Part shown: piece by piece, positions 19,635 to 27,676 of the stretch
How positions within the stretch are numbered: the stretch's first letter is position 1
Layout: every line of letters begins with the position of its first letter
DNA from: Streptosporangium lutulentum
Lineage (GTDB): Bacteria; Actinomycetota; Actinomycetes; Streptosporangiales; Streptosporangiaceae
DNA length: 64,000 nucleotides
Direction: 5' to 3'
NCBI RefSeq assembly: GCF_030811455.1
Contig: NZ_JAUSQU010000001.1
Location: 248,001-312,000, forward strand
The notes under the pieces: generated by a model
What the model was told of the DNA's origin: nothing
The model's database searches: none
The model's input: only the letters and a program-made list of their open reading frames with translations
Position numbers and translations under genes: made by a program

Positions 19635-20636
19635 CTACGTGGACTCGCGGACGATGAGGGTCGTCGGCAGTATCACCGGGTCCAGGTGCTCGGCGCCGTC
19701 GATGAGGGCGAGCAGCAGGCGGACCGTCTCCTCGGCGACCCGTTCCAGGGGCTGCCGGATGGTCGTGAGCGGGGGGTGCGTGGAGAGCGCCACCGTTGAG
19801 TCGTCGAACCCGCCCACCGCGACGTCCTCGGGCACCCGCCGCCCGGCCGCGCGCAGGGCCGACAGCGCGCCCGCGGCCATCAGATCCGAGGCGACGAACA
19901 CCGCGTCGAGGTCGGGGACCCGCTCCAGCAGCCGTGCCATGGCGCTCTCCCCGCCCAGCTGGGTGTAGTCGCCGTGCTCGATCAGCTTCTTGGACGCCTT
20001 CCTGCCGAGGATGTCGGCGAAGCCCTCCAGCCGCTGCACCCCGCCCGGGGTGTCGAGCGGGCCGGTGATGGTGGCGATCCGCCTGCGGCCCAGCTCCACC
20101 AGGTAGCGCGTCATCTGCCGGGCGCCCTCCCGATCGTCCGCCGCCGCGTAGGGGATCACGTTCTCCCGTCCGATGACCGACCCCTGGGCGACGACGGCCA
20201 CCGGGATGTCCACCAGCGCGTCGACCAGCGTGTCGCCCGCGTGGGTGGAGACCAGGAACACCCCGTCGGCGTGGCCGCCGCGCAGATAGCGGACCACCCG
20301 GTCGCGGTCGCCGTCGTTCCCGGCGATCATCATCACCAGCGACACGTCCCGCTCGGCGAGCCGGCGGGTGGCGGTCCGCAGGAGCACGCTGTAGTTGGGA
20401 TCCTCGAACAATCTCTCCTGAGGTTCGGACAGGACCATCACCACCGAACCGGTCCGCTGGGTGACCAGGCTGCGGGCGGCGCGGTTGAGGACGTATCCGG
20501 TCTCGGCGATGGCCCGTTGGACGGCGGCGTGCGAGGCGGGGCTGACGTAACGGTCGTCGTTGAGCACCCGGGAGACCGTTCCCCGGGAGACCCCCGCCGC
20601 CGCCGCGACGTCGTGAATGGTCGGACGCTTCGCCAT
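19635..20636 (-). CDS. LacI-family repressor of the galactan locus
   Basis: 333 residues. The N-terminal helix-turn-helix (TIHDVAAAAGVSRGTVSRVLN) and hinge (YVLNRAARSL) are followed by a periplasmic-binding-protein-like effector domain ending LTTIRQPLERVAEETVRLLL. It lies 53 bases downstream of the second permease on the same strand and probably belongs to the same operon. The predicted operators are the 16-base palindromes at 23839 and 23962; the inducer is presumably galactose or a galacto-oligosaccharide. Start ATG 20636 is chosen because it places the HTH at the N-terminus as in the family. Confidence 0.88.
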   Translation of the reverse strand: MAKRPTIHDVAAAAGVSRGTVSRVLNDDRYVSPASHAAVQRAIAETGYVLNRAARSLVTQRTGSVVMVLSEPQERLFEDPNYSVLLRTATRRLAERDVSLVMMIAGNDGDRDRVVRYLRGGHADGVFLVSTHAGDTLVDALVDIPVAVVAQGSVIGRENVIPYAAADDREGARQMTRYLVELGRRRIATITGPLDTPGGVQRLEGFADILGRKASKKLIEHGDYTQLGGESAMARLLERVPDLDAVFVASDLMAAGALSALRAAGRRVPEDVAVGGFDDSTVALSTHPPLTTIRQPLERVAEETVRLLLALIDGAEHLDPVILPTTLIVREST

Positions 20637-20689
20637 GCTGCCATTGTCCCCTCGGCCGGTGGCCGGCCTGCCGCCGATTCGCCCGATCA

Positions 20690-21574
20690 CTAGCTTTTCA
20701 CTGCTCCGCCGGCCAGATCGGTCCGCCAGTAGCGCTGCATCGTGAGGAACAGCGCGATCAACGGGATGATCGAGATCAGCGTGCCCGTGAGGATCAGGTT
20801 GTACAGCGACGGCTGGTTGGCCCCCGCCGCGAGCAGCGTGTAGAGGCCGACCGTCAGCGGGAACTTCTGGTCGTCGCCCAGCATGATGAAGGGCAGCAGG
20901 AAGTTATTCCAGATCGCCACGAACTGGAACAGGAAGATGGTCACCATGCCGGGAAGCATCAGGGGCAGGGCCACCCGGCGGAGCAACAGCCAGTGCCCGG
21001 CCCCGTCGATGCGCCCGGCCTCCAGCAGGGCGTCGGGGATGGCGGCGGTGGCGTAGATGCGCGCCAGGTAGATGCTGTACGGGTGCAGGATCTGCGGCAG
21101 CAGGACCGACCAGTAGGTGTCCGCGAGCCCGATCTTCGAAAACAGCAGGTACTGGGGGATGGCCAGCACCACCGCGGGCACCAGGATGCCGCCGATCAGC
21201 AGGTTGAAGATCAGGTTCCGGCCGCGGAAGCTGTACTTCGCCAGCGCGTAGCCGGAGACCGCCGAGACCGCCGTGGACAGCAGCGCGCCGCCGCCCGCGT
21301 AGAGCAGCGTGTTCAGCATCCACAGCCAGAACACGCCGTCGCGGTAGTCCGCCAGGTCGGCGATGTTGGACAGCAGCCCGGTGCCGGGGGCGAAGGTCGA
21401 GGTGGAGAAGAGCTCCGCCTTCGACTTGGTGGCGGCGATCAGCACCCAGCTGACCGGCAGCAGGCAGTAGAGCGCGCCGAGCAGCAGGATCGCGGTCGGC
21501 GCGATCCCGTACGGCCCGCGCTTTCGCGTCCCGGTCGCCCGGTTCCCCGCTCGGACGGCGGTCGTGGTGGTCAT
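20690..21574 (-). CDS. Carbohydrate ABC transporter permease (MalG/GanQ-like)
   Basis: 294 residues with six predicted membrane helices. The EAA loop that contacts the ATPase is EAGRIDGAGHWLLLRRVALPL (about residues 190-210). It pairs with the upstream permease, its start overlapping that gene's stop by one base (TGATG). No ATPase gene is in the cluster, so a shared multiple-sugar ATPase (MsiK type) elsewhere in the genome probably energises uptake, as is usual in actinomycetes. Confidence 0.9.
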   Translation of the reverse strand: MTTTTAVRAGNRATGTRKRGPYGIAPTAILLLGALYCLLPVSWVLIAATKSKAELFSTSTFAPGTGLLSNIADLADYRDGVFWLWMLNTLLYAGGGALLSTAVSAVSGYALAKYSFRGRNLIFNLLIGGILVPAVVLAIPQYLLFSKIGLADTYWSVLLPQILHPYSIYLARIYATAAIPDALLEAGRIDGAGHWLLLRRVALPLMLPGMVTIFLFQFVAIWNNFLLPFIMLGDDQKFPLTVGLYTLLAAGANQPSLYNLILTGTLISIIPLIALFLTMQRYWRTDLAGGAVKS

Positions 21575-22476
21575 CAGCCCTCCCCGAAGGCGCGGTTACG
21601 GACGATGCGCAGGAAACCAAACGAAAGGACGAGGGAGATCGCCGCGATGACGATCGAGGTGGCGGCGGCCGAGTAGAGGTCGCCGGTGACGAACGCGTCC
21701 CGATAGACCTTCATCAGCGGGCTCCAGGTCGAGCTGATCGTGTTGGTCAGCGGCCGCAGGGTGGTCGGCTCGGTGAACACCTGGATGGTGGCGATGATGG
21801 AGAACACCGTGGTCAGGATGATCGCGGGCAGCATGATCGGGATTTTGATCCGCAGGGCGATCTGGATCTCGCCCGCCCCGTCGATCCTGGCCGCCTCGTA
21901 GTAGGTCCTGGGGACGGCCCGCAGGTTGGTGTAGAGCACCAGCATGTTGAAGCCGACCCCGCCCCAGACGGCCACGTTGGCCATGGAGAAGGTGACGGCT
22001 CCGGTGCCGAGCAGGTCGATGTCGAGAACCTGGCGGATCGGGCTGAGGCTCGGCAGGTAGAGGAAGCCCCACAGCAGGCTGGCGGCCACGCCGGGCACCG
22101 CGTACGGCAGGAAGACGGCGATCCTGGAGAACCGCGCGAGCCGTACGTGTGCCGAGTCCAGCAGCAGCGCGAACAGCAGGGCGAGCCCGAGCATGACCGC
22201 CAGCACCAGCAGGCCGTAGCCGAGGACCCGGAGCCAGCCGGCCCACAGCTCGCCGTCGGTGACCGCCGCCGCGTAGTTGTCGAGACCGACGAAGATCTCG
22301 GTGCGGGAGTTCTTGCCCAGGCCCAGCCCGGAGACCTTCGTGCGCCGCAGGCTGAGATACGCCGTGTAGACGATGGGGACGGCCATGAAGAGCGTGAACA
22401 GCACCATGGCCGGAGCGAGGAAGAGGTAGGGGACGGCACCCGCGGTGCGGGCGCCGCCGCTGCGGCGGCTCGTCAT
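21574..22476 (-). CDS. Carbohydrate ABC transporter permease (MalF/GanP-like)
   Basis: 300 residues, about six membrane helices after a cytoplasmic N-terminus rich in Arg and Gly. The EAA loop is YYEAARIDGAGEIQIALRIKI (about residues 190-210). Its start overlaps the stop of the binding-protein gene by four bases (ATGA), showing translational coupling. Together with the next permease it forms the import channel for a galacto-oligosaccharide, inferred from the GH42 and GH53 neighbours. Confidence 0.9.
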   Translation of the reverse strand: MTSRRSGGARTAGAVPYLFLAPAMVLFTLFMAVPIVYTAYLSLRRTKVSGLGLGKNSRTEIFVGLDNYAAAVTDGELWAGWLRVLGYGLLVLAVMLGLALLFALLLDSAHVRLARFSRIAVFLPYAVPGVAASLLWGFLYLPSLSPIRQVLDIDLLGTGAVTFSMANVAVWGGVGFNMLVLYTNLRAVPRTYYEAARIDGAGEIQIALRIKIPIMLPAIILTTVFSIIATIQVFTEPTTLRPLTNTISSTWSPLMKVYRDAFVTGDLYSAAATSIVIAAISLVLSFGFLRIVRNRAFGEG

Positions 22477-23783
22477 TGGACGAGCTGGAATCCGGACTTC
22501 TGCATGTCGGCGACCGTCGTCTCCTGCATCGCCTGGAGGGCGTCGGAGAAGACCGACTTGTCGTGGACCGCCTTGTCGAAGGCGTCCTTGAAGGCGTTGT
22601 AGGTCACGTTGACGTTCGGCCCGAAGGTGAAGCCCCGTGCGCCGGCGGAGATCGCCGCGGCCTGCTGCCAGAAGTCGGCCTGGTTGGAGAAGTAGTCGGG
22701 GGCCTCACCGAGGAGGCCGCCGCCCTTGGTGGAGGCCGGATAGACCGCGCCCTCCTTGACCAGCAGGCCGAGTGCCTCAGGGTCGGTGTTCAGCCAGGTC
22801 GCGAACTGGACGGCGGCGGCCTTGTTGGGGGACTTCTCGGCGACCGCGGTGGACGAGCCGCCCCAGAAGCCGCTGAGGTTCTCGCCCGCGTTCCACTGCG
22901 GCAGCGGCGCGATCGCCCACTTGCCCTTGCCGTTCGGCGCGTTGCCGGACAGCACGCCCGGACCCCAGACCGCCGACGGCCAGGTCAGCAGCTTGCCGTC
23001 GTTGAGGGCCTTGTTCCACTCTGGGGTGAAGTACGGCTGGCCGTCGATGGCGCCCTCCTTGACGAGGCCGCCCCAGTAGTCGGCGACCTTCTTGGTGGCG
23101 TCGTCGTTGATCCCGACCTTCCACGCCTCGCCGCTGATCGACCACCACTGGGCGCCGGCCTGCTGGGCCAGGCCGACGAAGGAGCCGGGGTCCTTGCTGG
23201 AGAAGGTGCCGAGGAAGACCTCGGGGTCCTTCTTCCGTGCGGCGCGGGCGGCCTCGGCGTACTCGTCCCACGTCTTGGGAACCTCGATGCCGTACTTCTT
23301 GAACAGGTCCTGGCGGTAGTACAGCATCATCGGGCCGCTGTCCTGCGGGAGCGCGTAGACGGCGTCGGTCCCCAGCGTGACCAGGCCCCAGATCCCCTCG
23401 CTGAACTTGCCCTTCGCCTGGCTCACGTCGTTCTTGAGGTCGGCCAGCGCGTCGGCGGCGACGAAGGACGGCAGCATCTGGTACTCGGCCTGGACCAGGT
23501 CCGGCGGGTTGCCCGCCTTGGCCGCGGTCAGGAACTTGGCGGCGGCGTCGTCACCCCCGGCCTGCTTGCTGATCGTGACCTGGATGTCCGGATGGGCCTG
23601 GTTCCAGACCGCCGCGATCTTGTCCATGTTGGGGACCCAGGACCAGTAGGTGAGCTTGACCGGCCCCGCGGGAGCCGAGTTCTGTGCGGCCTGGGAGGAC
23701 GGCTCCTGGGAGGCGCCGGAACATCCGGCGGCCAGGGTGGCGGCCATGGCCGCGGCCGCCACTGCGAGCCGTTTTCTCTGCAT
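22473..23783 (-). CDS. Sugar ABC transporter binding lipoprotein
   Basis: 436 residues. The signal ends in the lipobox LAAGC (Cys about 21), so the protein is anchored in the outer leaflet of the membrane. The mature part begins LTYWSWVPNMDKIAAVWNQ, typical of family 1 solute-binding proteins, and contains GSSTAVAEKSPNKAAAVQFATWL near the C-terminus. GGAGGAACGC before ATG 23783 gives a strong start, 55 bases from the nearer operator half-site. First gene of the minus-strand uptake operon. Ligand is probably galactan-derived oligosaccharide, inferred from context. Confidence 0.9.
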   Translation of the reverse strand: MQRKRLAVAAAAMAATLAAGCSGASQEPSSQAAQNSAPAGPVKLTYWSWVPNMDKIAAVWNQAHPDIQVTISKQAGGDDAAAKFLTAAKAGNPPDLVQAEYQMLPSFVAADALADLKNDVSQAKGKFSEGIWGLVTLGTDAVYALPQDSGPMMLYYRQDLFKKYGIEVPKTWDEYAEAARAARKKDPEVFLGTFSSKDPGSFVGLAQQAGAQWWSISGEAWKVGINDDATKKVADYWGGLVKEGAIDGQPYFTPEWNKALNDGKLLTWPSAVWGPGVLSGNAPNGKGKWAIAPLPQWNAGENLSGFWGGSSTAVAEKSPNKAAAVQFATWLNTDPEALGLLVKEGAVYPASTKGGGLLGEAPDYFSNQADFWQQAAAISAGARGFTFGPNVNVTYNAFKDAFDKAVHDKSVFSDALQAMQETTVADMQKSGFQLVQ

Positions 23784-23838
23784 GCGTTCCTCCGTGTCGG
23801 GGGGTGGGAGGTGTCGAGGCCTGATCATGTGTGAAGTT

Positions 23839-23854
23839 CTGTGAACGTTCACAG
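23839..23854. promoter_or_regulatory. LacI-type operator, binding-protein side
   Basis: CTGTGAACGTTCACAG is a perfect 16-base palindrome with the central CG typical of LacI-family operators, 55 bases upstream of the binding-protein ATG. Confidence 0.75.
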
Positions 23855-23961
23855 ACTGAAATCCAGCACGTATCGCTGTCAATGCCCGTTACGTTCTCGT
23901 TAACTCCAAGGTTGAACGGACATACTAGGACGACTCTTCCCTGTCTGCCAGCTTTGGATTA

Positions 23962-23977
23962 CTGTGCACGTTCACAG
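23962..23977. promoter_or_regulatory. LacI-type operator, beta-galactosidase side
   Basis: CTGTGCACGTTCACAG differs from the 23839 operator by one base and lies 21 bases upstream of the GH42 start, so one repressor could control both divergent units. Confidence 0.75.
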
Positions 23978-23998
23978 AAATGATTCGAGGGGGAGCTG

Positions 23999-26182
23999 TT
24001 GCCTGGATATCCCGTCCTGCCCGAGGGCATCGCATACGGCGGGGACTACAACCCCGAGCAGTGGCCGGAGGAGGTCTGGCACGACGACGTCCGGCTGATG
24101 CGCGAAGCCGGGGTGAATCTGGTCAGCCTCGGCATTTTCAACTGGAGTCTGCTGGAGCCGGCCGAAGGCGTGTACGACTTCGGCCGGCTGGACAGGATCA
24201 TCGACCTGCTGGACTCGTCCGGCGTCAAGGTCGACCTGGCGACCCCGACCTCCTCGCCGCCCGTGTGGTTCAGAAAGGCCCATCCGGACAGCCGCCTCGT
24301 CGACAGGGAGGGCCACGTGATCGCGGGCGGCTCCCGGCACAGCTTCTGCCCGAGTTCCCCGCGCTACGCCACCGCCTCCGAGCGGATCGCCGAGCGGATC
24401 GCCGCCCGCTACGCGAGCCACCCGGCGGTGGTCATGTGGCACGTCCACAACGAGTACGGCTGGGCGAACGCGCAGTGCTACTGCGAGACCTCCGCCGAGG
24501 CGTTCCGCGACTGGCTGCGTGAGCGGCACGGGGACGTGGGGGCGCTGAACGCGGCGTGGGGAACCACGTTCTGGGGGCTGACCTACGGCTCGTTCGAGGC
24601 GGTGGAGCCGCCCCGGGTCGCGCCCGTCGGCCAGCTCACGGGCCTGCAGCTCGACTTCGCGCGATTCTGCGTCGACGCCCACCTCGCCAACTTCCGCCGC
24701 GAGCGCGAGGCCATCCGCCGCTTCAGCGACCTGCCGGTCACCACCAACTTCATGATCCCCAACTGCAGGCCGATGGACTACTGGCGGTGGGCGGGCGAGG
24801 TGGACGTCGTCTCCAACGACCACTACCTCGACGCCGAGCGGGCCGACAGCCACATCGAGCTCGCGCTGGCCGCCGACCTCGCCCGCTCGGTGGCGGGCGG
24901 CAGGCCGTGGATGCTCATGGAGCACTCGACCGGCGCCGTCAACTGGCAACCGCGCAACCTCGCCAAACGGCCGGGGGAGATGCGGCGCAACAGCCTCGCC
25001 CACGTCGCCCGGGGGTCGGACTCGGTGCTGTTCTTCCAGTGGCGGGCCTCCCGCTACGGCGCGGAGAAGTTCCACTCGGCGATGCTGCCGCACGCGGGGA
25101 CCGGCTCCGAACTCTGGCGCGACGTGGTCGCCCTGGGGGCGGAGGTGGGCAAACTGAACAAGGTGCGGGGCTCCCGCGTCGAGGCCGAGGTCGCGCTCGT
25201 CTGGGACTGGGAGTCGTACTGGGCGCTCGAACTCGAATGGCGGCCCTCGGCGGACCTGGACTTCCGCGAGCGGGTGGAGGCCTACTACGAGGCGCTCTGG
25301 CGGGAGCACGTCACCGTTGATTTCGTACACCCTTCTGCCGATATTTCGGGATACAAACTGGTTGTCGCGCCGAGCTCCTACCTGCTCACGGAGGCGTCCG
25401 CCAAGAACCTGCACCGCTACGTCGAGGCCGGTGGGCACCTGGTGGTCTCCTACTTCTCCGGCATCGTCGACGAGAACGACACCATCCACCCCGGCCCCTA
25501 CCCGGGAGTCCTGCGCGAGGTGCTCGGCCTGTCGGTGGAGGAGTTCCATCCGCTGCGCGCGGACGAGACGGTCTCGCTCGGCGACCACGGCCTGACCGGG
25601 CGGATCTGGTCCGAGCGCGTCCGGCTCGCGGGCGCGCACGCCGTACGGGACTTCGCCGACGGCCCCGACGCGGGCCATCCCGCGGTGACCCGCCACGAAC
25701 TGGGCGCGGGAACGGCGTGGTACGTCGCGACGGCCCTCGACCCGATTCGTGACGGGGACACGGCCCCCGACCCGATCCGTGACGGGGACACGGCCCCCGA
25801 CCCGATTCGTGACGGGGACACGGCCCCCGCCGCGACTCGCGGCGACGACCCGAACCGGGCCGGTGACGAGCCGGTGGACGGCCGGGACCCGCGTGAGCTC
25901 CCCGGCCCGGCGCGCGACGGCGGTGTCGCGGGCGGCGGGGATCTGCGCGGGATCCTGCGCGCGGTCCTCGACCGGGCGGGCGTGTCCCGGCCGCGGGACC
26001 TGCCCGACACCCTTGAGTTCGTACGGCGAGGCGACCACGTCTTCCTCATCAACCACGGCGACGTGCCCGTCACGGTTCACGGGGTGAGCGGGACCGGGGT
26101 GCTCGACGGCGCCGAGCACACGGGGCCGGTGACCGTACCGCCCGGCGGCGTCACGGTCGTCGAACGGGCCGGGGGCGCATGA
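23999..26182 (+). CDS. GH42 beta-galactosidase
   Basis: 727 residues. Hydrolyses beta-galactosides, probably oligosaccharides released from galactan. The barrel holds the acid/base pair N151-E152 in HVHNEYGW and nucleophile E308 in PWMLMEHSTGAV. Of the cysteines that bind zinc in some GH42 enzymes, C117, C160 and C162 are present but the fourth position is Ser 165, so zinc binding is doubtful. The start is TTG, placed by GGGGGAG five bases upstream. No signal peptide, so it acts in the cytoplasm. Between the trimerisation domain and the C-terminal beta domain (residues about 580-620) is a low-complexity Asp/Pro/Arg-rich insert made of 30-base tandem repeats. The galactanase follows on the same strand. 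Confidence 0.93.
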   Translation: MPGYPVLPEGIAYGGDYNPEQWPEEVWHDDVRLMREAGVNLVSLGIFNWSLLEPAEGVYDFGRLDRIIDLLDSSGVKVDLATPTSSPPVWFRKAHPDSRLVDREGHVIAGGSRHSFCPSSPRYATASERIAERIAARYASHPAVVMWHVHNEYGWANAQCYCETSAEAFRDWLRERHGDVGALNAAWGTTFWGLTYGSFEAVEPPRVAPVGQLTGLQLDFARFCVDAHLANFRREREAIRRFSDLPVTTNFMIPNCRPMDYWRWAGEVDVVSNDHYLDAERADSHIELALAADLARSVAGGRPWMLMEHSTGAVNWQPRNLAKRPGEMRRNSLAHVARGSDSVLFFQWRASRYGAEKFHSAMLPHAGTGSELWRDVVALGAEVGKLNKVRGSRVEAEVALVWDWESYWALELEWRPSADLDFRERVEAYYEALWREHVTVDFVHPSADISGYKLVVAPSSYLLTEASAKNLHRYVEAGGHLVVSYFSGIVDENDTIHPGPYPGVLREVLGLSVEEFHPLRADETVSLGDHGLTGRIWSERVRLAGAHAVRDFADGPDAGHPAVTRHELGAGTAWYVATALDPIRDGDTAPDPIRDGDTAPDPIRDGDTAPAATRGDDPNRAGDEPVDGRDPRELPGPARDGGVAGGGDLRGILRAVLDRAGVSRPRDLPDTLEFVRRGDHVFLINHGDVPVTVHGVSGTGVLDGAEHTGPVTVPPGGVTVVERAGGA
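25741..25830 (+). repeat. Three 30-base tandem repeats inside GH42
   Basis: Three contiguous copies, each 30 bases and differing at one or two positions, encode DPIRDGDTAP three times in frame. They lie in a surface linker region of the enzyme. Confidence 0.95.
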
Positions 26183-26398
26183 CCTCCCTCGGTGCCGCGC
26201 CGATCACCTGGCCGCGACGCGTCACCGAGGGCCATCGGGGATGTCCTTGTCACTCTCTCCAGAGCGGAGACCCATGAAAAAGACCATGGTGGCGCCGGTT
26301 CGGCGCGCCACCGCAGCCCCCACAGCCTCATCCGCGCCGACCCGGTCCGCCCACCGGTGACGGCGAACACCATCCGTCCTCTCCTGACCGGAGGAACC

Positions 26399-27514
26399 AT
26401 GCGAAAGATCTTCACGGCGCTGTTGTTGTGCGCCGCCTTACTCGCGGCCGGGCAGCCGGCGCACGCGGGCACCCGCCCGGACCACGACAGGCCCTGGATC
26501 GCGGGCGCCGACGTCTCCAGCCTGGCCAAGTCGGAGGCGCTCGGCGGGGTCTACCGCTCCTCGAACGGCAAACGCGGAGACGCGCTGGCCATCCTGGAGT
26601 CCGCCGGCCTCGACTACGTCCGGCTGAAGGTCTGGGTGAACCCGGCCGACGGCTACAACACCAAGACCCAGGTGCTCAAACTCGCCAAGCGGGCCAAGTC
26701 CCTCGGCATGGGGCTGCTGGTCGACTTCCACTACTCCGACAGCTGGGCCGACCCCGGCAAGCAGAACAAGCCGGCGGCCTGGAGCGCCCTGCCGTTCGAC
26801 GAGCTCAAGCAGGCTCTCTACGACCACACCTACGACGTGCTGAACGCGCTGAAGAAACAGGGCACCAAGGCCGACATGGTGCAGATCGGCAACGAGCTGA
26901 ACGGCGGCCTGCTCTGGCCGGACGGCAACTGGGAGAACTGGCCGAACCTGGCCGGGCTGCTCAACGCCGGGTACGACGCGGCCAAGGCGGTGTCCCGCTC
27001 GACGAAGGTGGTGCTCCACCTGGCCGACGGCGCCGACAACGGCCTGTACCGCTGGTGGTTCGACACCGCCGCCACCCACGGAGTCCGGTACGACGTGATC
27101 GGCCTGTCCTACTACTCCTTCTGGCACGGGACCCTGGAGGCGTTCCAGGCCAACCTGAACGACGTGGCCGCCCGGTACGGCAAGCCGGTCGTGCTGGTGG
27201 AGACGGCCTATCCCCACACCACCGCCGACAAGGACGGCTGGGAGAACATCATCACCTCCGCCGAGCCGTACCCGGGCTATCCGGCCACGCCCCAGGGGCA
27301 GGCGGAGATGATGCGGGCGGTGGCGAAGGTGGTCCGGTCGGTTCCCCAGGGACGCGGCCTCGGCGTCTTCTACTGGGAGGCGACCTGGACGGGGGTGCCC
27401 GGCAACGGCTGGGACCCCGCCGATCCCTCGTCCGGCAACGGCTGGGAGAACCAGGCCCTGTTCGGGTTCGACGACCGCCTGCTCCCGACGGTGAAGTCAT
27501 TCCTCGACCGATGA
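26399..27514 (+). CDS. GH53 endo-beta-1,4-galactanase, secreted
   Basis: 371 residues. Cleaves beta-1,4-galactan of type I arabinogalactan, the side chains of pectin. Signal peptide residues 1-23 (cleavage after AHA). The catalytic acid/base is E166 in QIGNELNGG and the nucleophile is E268 in VLVETAYPH; LKVWVNP and LLVDFHYSDSWADPGKQ are family signatures. GGAGGAACC precedes the ATG. It lies about 215 bases after GH42 and may have its own promoter. The last 34 bases including the stop are duplicated in tandem downstream. Confidence 0.94.
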   Translation: MRKIFTALLLCAALLAAGQPAHAGTRPDHDRPWIAGADVSSLAKSEALGGVYRSSNGKRGDALAILESAGLDYVRLKVWVNPADGYNTKTQVLKLAKRAKSLGMGLLVDFHYSDSWADPGKQNKPAAWSALPFDELKQALYDHTYDVLNALKKQGTKADMVQIGNELNGGLLWPDGNWENWPNLAGLLNAGYDAAKAVSRSTKVVLHLADGADNGLYRWWFDTAATHGVRYDVIGLSYYSFWHGTLEAFQANLNDVAARYGKPVVLVETAYPHTTADKDGWENIITSAEPYPGYPATPQGQAEMMRAVAKVVRSVPQGRGLGVFYWEATWTGVPGNGWDPADPSSGNGWENQALFGFDDRLLPTVKSFLDR

Positions 27515-27553
27515 GTCCGCGACGGTGAAGACGTTCCTCGGCCGATGAGCCCG
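27486..27553 (+). repeat. 34-base tandem duplication over the GH53 stop codon
   Basis: 27486-27519 and 27520-27553 are 30 of 34 identical. Each copy encodes TVKxFLxR followed by TGA, so the second is a silent echo of the enzyme C-terminus. Confidence 0.85.
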
Positions 27554-27593
27554 CCGCCTCCCGCGCCCGCCCCACGCGGGCGCGGGAGGCGGC
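27553..27593. terminator. Terminator of the GH42-GH53 unit
   Basis: An 18-base perfect stem (27553-27570 with 27576-27593) around the loop CCCAC, 39 bases after the GH53 stop. Confidence 0.85.
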
Positions 27594-27618
27594 GCCCGTT
27601 CTGCGGCTGAAAAGCGTT

Positions 27619-27650
27619 GTGACCGGACTCCGTGGGGGGAGTCCGGTCAC
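27619..27650. terminator. Terminator of the pectate lyase gene
   Basis: GTGACCGGACTCC pairs perfectly with GGAGTCCGGTCAC around a six-base loop, 27 bases past the pectate lyase stop on the minus strand. Confidence 0.8.
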
Positions 27651-27676
27651 GCTCGGGGATCGGTGCTTCGCTGGGA

